Source: DASTHS01 sp035718085
GTDB lineage: Bacteria; Actinomycetota; Acidimicrobiia; Acidimicrobiales; Palsa-688
NCBI GenBank assembly: GCA_035718085.1
Contig: DASTHS010000168.1
Location: 1 to 19,921 of the forward strand
Direction: 5' to 3'
Length of the DNA stretch: 19,921 nt
The notes beneath the pieces are model-generated. The model did not search any database. It was not told the origin of the DNA and saw nothing but the letters and a program-made list of their open reading frames with translations. This document shows positions 14,401-19,921 of this stretch, piece after piece (the first letter of the stretch is position 1; the number at the start of each line of letters is the position of its first letter). The translations under genes and the position numbers were made by a program.

Positions 14401-15825
14401 ATGACCGGATTCGCTGGGGCCAGCACACCGCCCCCCGTCACCGTGCCGGTCACCGGCCGGCGCAACGCCGTCTTCGCCGTCACCGCACTGGGCGCGTGCA
14501 TGGCGTCGCTCGACCTGTCGATCGTCAACGTCGCCTTCCCGGCGCTCAGCCGGTCGTTCTCCCACGACTCGCGCGCCGCACTGGCGTGGGTGTTCACCGC
14601 CTACGCCATCGTCTTCGCCTCGCTGCTGGTGACCGCCGGCCGCACCGCCGACCGGCTCGGCCGCCGGCGGGTGTTCTTCACCGGCCTGGGCGTGTTCACC
14701 CTCGGTTCGGCGCTGTGCGGGGCGGCACCCACGGTGGCCCTGCTCGTCGCCGGTCGTGTGCTGCAGGGCGCCGGCGCCGCCCTGCTGCTGCCGGCCTCGC
14801 TCGGCCTGCTGCTCGAGGTGTTCCCCGGGCCGGCCCGCTCGCAGGCCGTCGCCCTCTGGGGCGGGGTCGGCGCCCTCGCCGTGGCCACCGGCCCGTCGCT
14901 GGGCGCCGTGCTCATCACCGCCGGCGGCTGGCGGGTCGCCTTCTACGTCAACCTTCCCGTCGGCCTGGGGGCCTGGGTCGCCGGGCGGGTCGTGCTGCCC
15001 CGCAGCGAGCCCCTCGACGCCGCCGGCCGGCCCGACTACCCGGGCGTGGCGTTGAGCGCGGCCGCCCTGGCCGGGGTCGTGTTCGCCCTCTCCGAGGGGT
15101 CGGGGTGGGGCTGGCTCGACGGCCGGGTCGTGGGCGCCCTCGTCGCAGCCGTCGCGCTCGGCGCCCTCTTCGTGCGCCGGTGCCGGCGCCACGCCGACCC
15201 CGTGCTCGACCTGAGCCTGTTCGCGTCGCGGGCGTTCAGCGTCGCCAACGCCGCCACCCTCGTCTACGCCATGGGCTTCTTCGCGATGCTGCTCGGCAAC
15301 ATCCTGTTCCTCACGGGGGTCTGGCACTACACGATCCTCCGGGCGGGTCTGGCCGTGACCCCGGGGCCGCTGGTGGTCGCGGTGGTCTCCGGCCCGGCGG
15401 GCCGGTCGGCGTCGCGATGGGGGTTCCGGGCGGTGCTGCTCGCCGGCTTCGCCGTGTTCAGCGGCGGCCTGGCGTGGTACGCCACCGTCGTCGGCGCGAC
15501 ACCCCACTACCTGCGCGAATGGCTGCCGGCCACGCTGATCACCGGGCTCGGCATCGGCCTCACCTTCCCCGTGCTCTCGGCCGCCGCCGTGTCGGCCCTG
15601 CCGCCCACCCGCTTCGCCGTCGGCAGCGCCGTCAACCAGACCAGCCGCCAGGTGGGCGGGGCCATCGGCGTGGCCGCCTTGGTGGCCGTGCTCGGCAGCG
15701 GCACGGCGCCGGCGGCCGCCCTCGGGCCCTTCCGCCACCTGTGGACCTACTGCGCGGCGTGCGCCGCAGCCGCCGGGCTGGTGTGCCTGGGTGGGCTGCG
15801 GCGCCAGCGCACCCCGTCGGCCTAG
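14401..15825 (+). CDS. MFS efflux transporter, DHA2 (EmrB/QacA-like) type
   Basis: A 474-residue membrane transporter, probably a proton-coupled exporter of drugs or other small hydrophobic compounds. Features of the DHA2 group are LDLSIVNVAFPAL in the first transmembrane helix, motif A as GRTADRLGRRRVFF, the AGRVLQGAGAALLLPASL helix, and motif C followed by GGWRVAFYVNLPVG. About 12-14 hydrophobic helices are spread over the whole length. ATG 14401 was preferred over an in-frame TTG at 14365, because the TTG is part of the predicted -35 element and the -10 ends just before the ATG. It is divergent from the HxlR regulator, which suggests inducible expression. Its stop TAG shares the tetranucleotide CTAG with the stop of the opposing gene. 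Substrate unknown. Confidence 0.91.
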   Translation: MTGFAGASTPPPVTVPVTGRRNAVFAVTALGACMASLDLSIVNVAFPALSRSFSHDSRAALAWVFTAYAIVFASLLVTAGRTADRLGRRRVFFTGLGVFTLGSALCGAAPTVALLVAGRVLQGAGAALLLPASLGLLLEVFPGPARSQAVALWGGVGALAVATGPSLGAVLITAGGWRVAFYVNLPVGLGAWVAGRVVLPRSEPLDAAGRPDYPGVALSAAALAGVVFALSEGSGWGWLDGRVVGALVAAVALGALFVRRCRRHADPVLDLSLFASRAFSVANAATLVYAMGFFAMLLGNILFLTGVWHYTILRAGLAVTPGPLVVAVVSGPAGRSASRWGFRAVLLAGFAVFSGGLAWYATVVGATPHYLREWLPATLITGLGIGLTFPVLSAAAVSALPPTRFAVGSAVNQTSRQVGGAIGVAALVAVLGSGTAPAAALGPFRHLWTYCAACAAAAGLVCLGGLRRQRTPSA

Positions 15826-16430
15826 TCGAAGATCGGGGAGCGGTCGCGGGTCCGCTTGAGCTCGAAGAACCCGTCGGTTCCAGCGACGAGCAGCACGCCG
15901 TCCCAGAGCTTGCCGGCCGCCTCGCCGCGAGGGATCGGGCTCACCACCGGCCCGAAGAACGCCACCCCGTTCACCGCGATGCAAGGCGTGCCCACCTCGT
16001 AGCCGACCTGGTCCATGCCCCGGTGGTGGCTGGCCTTGATCTCGTCGTCGTAGCGGGGGTCGTCGGCGGCGTCGGCGAGCTCGGCGGGCAGGCCGGCCTC
16101 CTCCAGGGCGGCCACGATGGTCGCCCGCTCCCGGGGCTCGCCACGGTCGTGGAACCGGGTGCCGAGCGCGCTGTACAGCGGCAGCACCACCTCCTGGCCC
16201 TTGGCCTGGCGGGCGGCCTCCACGACGCGCACGGGGCCCCAAGCCGTGGCCAGCAGCTTGCGGTAGTCGTCGGACAGGTCGGGCTTGTCGGCGTTGAGGT
16301 AGGCCAGCGACATCAGGTGGAACGAGACGTCGACCTCGCGCACCTCCTGCACCTCGAGCGCCCAGCGGGAGGCGATCCACGCCCACGGGCAGAGGGGGTC
16401 GAACCAGAACTCGGCGGTGTCTCGGGCCAT
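15822..16430 (-). CDS. DsbA-fold protein, mycothiol-dependent nitroreductase (Rv2466c) family, monothiol variant
   Basis: A 202-residue thioredoxin-fold protein closely resembling Mycobacterium tuberculosis Rv2466c, a mycothiol-dependent reductase that can activate nitro compounds. Shared segments include FWFDPLCPWAW near the N-terminus, SLAYLNADKPDLSDDYRKL, AWGPVRVVEAA, the helical insertion, KASHHRGMD, GTPCIAVNGVAFFGPV, IPRGEAAGKLWDG and FFELKRTR near the end. Rv2466c has a CPWC active site; here the second Cys is Ala (Cys14-Pro-Trp-Ala17), so the enzyme must work with one thiol, perhaps through mixed disulfides with mycothiol. ATG 16430 lies 7 bases after the stop of the upstream MFS gene on the same strand, so the two are likely co-transcribed. 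It converges on, and overlaps by 4 bases, the DHA2-type MFS gene. Confidence 0.9.
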   Translation of the reverse strand: MARDTAEFWFDPLCPWAWIASRWALEVQEVREVDVSFHLMSLAYLNADKPDLSDDYRKLLATAWGPVRVVEAARQAKGQEVVLPLYSALGTRFHDRGEPRERATIVAALEEAGLPAELADAADDPRYDDEIKASHHRGMDQVGYEVGTPCIAVNGVAFFGPVVSPIPRGEAAGKLWDGVLLVAGTDGFFELKRTRDRSPIFD

Positions 16431-16437
16431 GGCCCAG

Positions 16438-17838
16438 TCAACCGCAGGCCGGGCCGCTGTCGTCGCCCCGGTCGGCGGCGCCGGGCAGGCCCCCGGCCGC
16501 AGCCACGCCGAGCAGGGCGACCGCGGCGGCCACGGCGAAGCCCAGCCCGAGGCCATCGCCGAGGGGCCATCCCTGGCGGTGGGCGACGGCGACGGCGGCG
16601 CCCCCGGCCCCGGCCCCGAGCGCGGTGCCCAGGGTGTCGGTGAGCTGCAGGGCGGCGCTGGCCCGCCCCTGCTCGCCCGGCGGCGCCTGCTCGAGGGTGG
16701 TGACGCTGAGGGGCGCGTAGGCGGTGCCGATGCCGAGGCCGGCCACCGCCCAGGCGACCACCCCGAGCCACACCGGCGCCCCACCCACGAGCATCAGCGA
16801 GAACAGGCCGATGCCGGCGACGACCGTGGCCACCCCGACGGCGACGAGGCGCCGGGCGCCGAACCTCCCGAGCAGACGGGCCTGGCCCCACGCCCCCGCC
16901 GTCCAGGTCATGGTGGCCGCGGTCAGGGCCGCGCCGCCGACGGCCGTGGGGGCGTGGCGGTCGGTGGTGAGGGTCAGCGGCACGTAGGCGTCGACGCCGA
17001 AGTAGCCGAAGGTCAGCAGCCCCCGGGTGGCCACTGCCGCCGGCAGGCCCCGGGCCGCCCGGAAGGTGCCCGGCGGCACCAGCCGGCGCAAGGCACGACC
17101 GCCCACGGCAGCGCCGGCGACGGCCAGGGGCACCGCCACGACCAGGCGGTCGGTCGACAGGCCGGCCAGCACCACGGCGGCCCCGAGGGCGGTGGCGAGC
17201 GCGGGCGTGGTGGTCGCCGACGTCGGGGCATCCGAGCCGGGCGGCGGCGAGGGCACGGCCCGCAGCGCCGGGCCGCTGACCAGCGCAGCGAGGGCGACGA
17301 GCGGCACCAGGCCGAGGAACACCCACCGCCACCCGGCGGCGGCCGCCACCACGGCAGCCAGGCTCGGGCCGACGATGCCCGGCACCACCCACGCCGTCGA
17401 GAGCACTGCGAACATCCTGGGGCGCGACGCCGCCGGGTAGGCGCGGCCGATGGCGACGTAGGCCGCCGCCGGCACAGCGCCCGCGCCCAGCCCTTGGAGG
17501 GCCCGGCCCGCCACCAGCACCGCCATGGAGGGGGCGGCGCCACCCACCACCAGGCCCACGGCGAAGCACGCCAGGCCGGAGAGGAACGGCCCGACCAGGG
17601 CGACGCGGTCGGCCAGGCGGCCGGCGGTGGCGATGCCCACCAGGCTGGCCAGGAAGAACGCGCTGAACACCCACCCGTAGAGCCGCAGGTCGCCCAGGTC
17701 GCGCCCGACGAGGGGCAGCACCGTCGCCACCGAGAGGCTCTCGACCGCGACCAGCGTGATGGTCGCGACCAGGCCGGCGGTCAGCACCCGCCGCCCCGGC
17801 GACCACACCCCCGTCGCCACACCCGCCGCGCCCGCCAC
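16438..17838 (-). CDS. MFS transporter (multidrug-efflux-like)
   Basis: A 466-residue major facilitator protein with about 12-14 hydrophobic helices. Helix 1 contains VESLSVATVLPLVGRDLGD, motif A is GRLADRVALVGPFLSG, then AGRALQGLGAGAVPAAAYV and a motif-C-like VVPGIVGPSLAAVV followed by AGWRWVFLGLVPL. It resembles actinobacterial EmrB/QacA-type drug exporters but is less typical in motif D than the other pump of this window (the usual Asp is Glu-Ser). The GTG start at 17838 is the first in-frame start giving a short cytoplasmic N-terminus; no clear ribosome binding site is seen. It lies just upstream of the Rv2466c-like gene, suggesting a two-gene operon for exporting or neutralising toxic electrophiles or nitro compounds, which is inference. 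Confidence 0.88.
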   Translation of the reverse strand: MAGAAGVATGVWSPGRRVLTAGLVATITLVAVESLSVATVLPLVGRDLGDLRLYGWVFSAFFLASLVGIATAGRLADRVALVGPFLSGLACFAVGLVVGGAAPSMAVLVAGRALQGLGAGAVPAAAYVAIGRAYPAASRPRMFAVLSTAWVVPGIVGPSLAAVVAAAAGWRWVFLGLVPLVALAALVSGPALRAVPSPPPGSDAPTSATTTPALATALGAAVVLAGLSTDRLVVAVPLAVAGAAVGGRALRRLVPPGTFRAARGLPAAVATRGLLTFGYFGVDAYVPLTLTTDRHAPTAVGGAALTAATMTWTAGAWGQARLLGRFGARRLVAVGVATVVAGIGLFSLMLVGGAPVWLGVVAWAVAGLGIGTAYAPLSVTTLEQAPPGEQGRASAALQLTDTLGTALGAGAGGAAVAVAHRQGWPLGDGLGLGFAVAAAVALLGVAAAGGLPGAADRGDDSGPACG

Positions 17839-18015
17839 GGCCCGCAGTCTGGTGGGAACCAGGCCGCGTGCGGGAGGGCGGCACGGTCACGGCACCGTCA
17901 CAGGGTGCGGGCACCATGGGGTGACCCGCCGGGCGCCGCCCCGGCCGGTCGCTCGCCGCCGACGGTGGCCGTCTCGCCGACCACGGCCCACTGCCCCCGA
18001 CGCGAGGAGCGACCA
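17839..18015. other. Divergent intergenic region (177 bp)
   Basis: This gap separates the minus-strand MFS gene from the small + strand protein and must contain both promoters. I see two small inverted repeats, CTGGT-GGGA-ACCAG (17849-17862) and ACGGT-N6-ACCGT (17883-17898), and no convincing -35/-10 pair. Confidence 0.5.
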
Positions 18016-18459
18016 ATGACGACGATGTCCCGCACCGTCGACCTGTTCATCGACCACGACGACCTGCACCAGCTGCTCACCCACCTCGGCGCTGCCGTGC
18101 ACCGGCCGCCCACCCCGATCGCCGACCACAGCTACGCCGTGCACCTCGCCGACGGCCTCCTCGGCGAGCTGCGCCCGACGGCCCGCCGGGCCGACGGCAC
18201 ACCCCGCTTCGCCAGCTTCACCTGGCAGCTGGCGGCCCTGTCCCCGGGCGGCTGCCCGGCCGGCGACGACCCCGTCACCATCGCCGTGCGCATCGTGGCC
18301 GACGAGCTGCGCCGCCAGCGCCTGCGCTGCCTCCTCGTCGTCGACCTGCACCACGAGCGAGGCGCCGCGGCCCCCGGCAGCGGCGCGGGCGCCCCCAGCA
18401 CCGACGGCCATCCCGCCGACGGCCAGGCCGCCGACGGGCCGGGCGACGCGGCGGGGTGA
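18016..18459 (+). CDS. Uncharacterised small protein (147 residues)
   Basis: I do not recognise this protein. The ATG at 18016 is well supported by GAGGAG (18003-18008) 7 bases upstream. Residues about 1-112 look like a compact globular domain of alternating strands and helices (MSRTVDLFIDHDDLHQLLTH, then SYAVHLADGLLGELRP, VTIAVRIVADELRRQ and LRCLLVVDLHH). There is no signal peptide and no membrane segment. Residues 113-147 are a Gly/Ala/Pro/Asp-rich tail that looks like a disordered linker. Its stop lies in the same reading frame as the following glutamate dehydrogenase and only 39 bases before its first possible start, so an evolutionary or functional link to that enzyme is possible but unproven. 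Confidence 0.7.
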   Translation: MTTMSRTVDLFIDHDDLHQLLTHLGAAVHRPPTPIADHSYAVHLADGLLGELRPTARRADGTPRFASFTWQLAALSPGGCPAGDDPVTIAVRIVADELRRQRLRCLLVVDLHHERGAAAPGSGAGAPSTDGHPADGQAADGPGDAAG

Positions 18460-18498
18460 CCCCCCGGGGCGGGCGGAGGCTGCGCGAAGCTCGCTGGC

Positions 18499-19921
18499 GT
18501 GCTGGCCGGAGCTGACGACCCGTGGGCCCGCGAGGCGGCCACCCTCCTCGGCGATCCCGACGAGGTGGCCGCCTGGGCCGACCGGCTCCCACCCGGCTAC
18601 CGCGACCGCACCACCCCCGCCGAGTTCGTCGACGACCTCCGCGCCGTCGCCGCGCTCGAGCGTGCGGGCCCCGGCCAGGGCGACGCCAGCCGGTCGGCGG
18701 CGGGCCGCGCCGGCACCCTCGGGGTGCGCTACAACCTTCGCCTCCGGGCCGCGGAAGCGGGTGACCTGGCTGCCATCCGCCTCCGGCGGGCCGGTCTGGA
18801 GCCGGTCGAGCTGACCGCTGTGCTCCCGGTGCTCGAGAGCTTCGGGATGACCGTGACCGAGGCTGTCCCCCAGCACGTGCCGGCCGTCGACGGGCGCACG
18901 GGGGTGCACTTCGACGACTTCGGCCTGCGGGCGGCAGCGCCCGTCGCCTTCGACGTCGGGCGCGACGGCGCCCGGCTGCTGGAGGCCGTCACCGCCACCG
19001 GCGGTGGCCTCAGCGACGTCGACGAGCTCAACGGGCTCGTCGTCGCCGCCGGCCTCGACTGGCGCCAGGTGGTCGTGGTGCGGGCGATGCGCCGCTTCCG
19101 GCGCCAGGCCGGGGTGGCCCAACCCGACGCCGAGCTCGACGCCGCCCTGCTGCGGTGGCCGGCGGCCACGGCGGCCGTGGTCGCCTACCTCGAGGCGCGC
19201 CTCGCAGGCAGTGCTCCCGCCGCCGACCCCGACCGGCTGCGGGCCGTCGCCGCGGCGCGCGCCCTGCTGCTCGACGAGCTCGCTCCGGTCGACCAGCTGG
19301 GCGACGACCAGGCCCTGCGGGGGTTCCTCGCGGTCGCCGACGCAGTGGTGCGCACCAACTGGTACGCCTCGGGGCCGGAGGGGTTGCCCGACACCATCGC
19401 CCTCAAGGTCGACAGCGGGCGGGTGGCCGAGCTGCCCCTGCCCCGCCCCCACGTCGAGGCCTTCGTGCACGGCCCGACCGTCGAGGGGGTGCACCTGCGG
19501 ATGGGCCCGATCGCCCGGGGCGGGATCCGCTGGAGCGACCGTCCCGGCGATTTCCGCACGGAGGTCCTGGCCCTCGCCGAGGCCCAGACCAAGAAGAACG
19601 CCATCATCGTGCCGACCGGTGCCAAGGGGGGCTTCGTGGTGCGCGGCGGGCGTGACGCCGACCCCGACGCGGCGCTCGCCGCGTACCGCCGCTACATCAC
19701 CGCCCTGCTGGAGCTGACCGACGACGTCGTCGCCGGCGAGGTGGTGCACCCCGCCGGGGTCGTCGCCACCGACGGTGACGACCCCTACCTGGTGGTCGCC
19801 GCCGACAAGGGCACCGCGACCTACTCCGATCACGCCAACGCCATCAGCGAGGCCCGAGGGTTCTGGCTCGGCGATGCCTTCGCGTCGGGCGGCTCCCACG
19901 GCTACGACCACAAGGCCCTGG
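18499..19921 (+). CDS. NAD-dependent glutamate dehydrogenase (GDH-2/Bac_GDH type), 3' partial and N-terminally short
   Basis: This family oxidises glutamate to 2-oxoglutarate and ammonia with NAD+. The frame is open to the window edge; 474 residues are visible. The recognisable part is residues about 75-145 (GVRYNLRL, then VLPVLESFGMTVTE and HFDDFGL), followed by the catalytic core: GPIARGGIRWSDRPGDFRTE (about 336-355), AQTKKNAIIVPTGAKGGFV with Lys365, Lys366 and Lys376, and AADKGTATYSDHANAIS. In the usual 180-kDa bacterial enzymes several hundred more residues precede this region; here an in-frame TGA at 18457-18459 limits the N-terminus. GTG 18499 is the first possible start; the nearest GGAGG (18475-18479) is 19 bases away, so translation may depend on the upstream gene. 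Confidence 0.87.
   Translation, partial: MLAGADDPWAREAATLLGDPDEVAAWADRLPPGYRDRTTPAEFVDDLRAVAALERAGPGQGDASRSAAGRAGTLGVRYNLRLRAAEAGDLAAIRLRRAGLEPVELTAVLPVLESFGMTVTEAVPQHVPAVDGRTGVHFDDFGLRAAAPVAFDVGRDGARLLEAVTATGGGLSDVDELNGLVVAAGLDWRQVVVVRAMRRFRRQAGVAQPDAELDAALLRWPAATAAVVAYLEARLAGSAPAADPDRLRAVAAARALLLDELAPVDQLGDDQALRGFLAVADAVVRTNWYASGPEGLPDTIALKVDSGRVAELPLPRPHVEAFVHGPTVEGVHLRMGPIARGGIRWSDRPGDFRTEVLALAEAQTKKNAIIVPTGAKGGFVVRGGRDADPDAALAAYRRYITALLELTDDVVAGEVVHPAGVVATDGDDPYLVVAADKGTATYSDHANAISEARGFWLGDAFASGGSHGYDHKAL

Noticed and set aside
14101..16386. Minus-strand open frame (761 codons) spanning the HxlR, MFS and Rv2466c-like genes
   Set aside because: It runs in a shifted frame through three well-supported genes and their promoter, and its product is Gly/Arg/Gln-rich without motifs.
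17849..17898. Two small inverted repeats before the second MFS gene
   Set aside because: Arms of 5 bp are frequent by chance in such GC-rich DNA, and no promoter elements align with them.

Overview
The window is very GC-rich, densely packed bacterial DNA with strong G/C preference at third codon positions and many GTG starts. It most likely comes from a high-GC actinobacterium. Supporting gene content is a SigB/SigF-type sigma factor, an NDMA-dependent alcohol dehydrogenase, a mycothiol-dependent-nitroreductase-like thioredoxin-fold protein, an Amidase_3 protein carrying GGGYW-type repeats, and a GDH-2-type NAD-glutamate dehydrogenase. The repeat protein in particular suggests Acidimicrobiia, but that placement is inference. 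I found no rRNA, tRNA, CRISPR array or insertion sequence, and no gene-free stretch above 300 bases.

Region 1 (1-10059, + strand) is one glycan operon of nine genes, cut at its left edge. In order they are: a NodU-type O-carbamoyltransferase (partial); a family-2 glycosyltransferase fused to a GmhB-like HAD phosphatase; a GT9 heptosyltransferase-like protein; a divergent GT4-like protein; a GT4 glycosyltransferase; GmhA (sedoheptulose-7-phosphate isomerase); HldE (heptose-7-phosphate kinase/adenylyltransferase); a second GT9; and a second GT2. GmhA, HldE and the GmhB domain together make ADP-D-glycero-beta-D-manno-heptose from sedoheptulose 7-phosphate. The GT9 enzymes are the family that transfers heptose from ADP-heptose, and the carbamoyltransferase could decorate the product. 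Seven of the eight gene junctions are 4-7 base overlaps. The eighth carries a 17-bp tandem duplication that appears to have separated an older overlap. A heptose pathway with heptosyltransferases in a probable LPS-free lineage is the most interesting system here.

Region 2 (10061-12522) holds a minus-strand SigB/SigF-family sigma factor whose stop lies one base from the operon's last stop. A divergent + strand secreted N-acetylmuramoyl-L-alanine amidase follows, with five repeats of exactly 42 residues before the catalytic domain. The divergent gap contains a perfect hairpin and a possible SigB-type promoter.

Region 3 (12523-17838) is a redox, detoxification and efflux block. It holds a zinc NDMA-dependent alcohol dehydrogenase (+), a convergent HxlR regulator (-), a divergent DHA2-type MFS pump (+), and a minus-strand pair of a second MFS pump and an Rv2466c-like protein. 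The HxlR and MFS genes share a 53-bp gap in which two opposed promoters, both apparently leaderless, overlap a 17-bp near-perfect palindrome.

Region 4 (17839-19921) contains an unrecognised 147-residue protein and then the 5' part of a GDH-2-type NAD-glutamate dehydrogenase, which runs off the right edge and seems to lack the long N-terminal region of the family's 180-kDa class.
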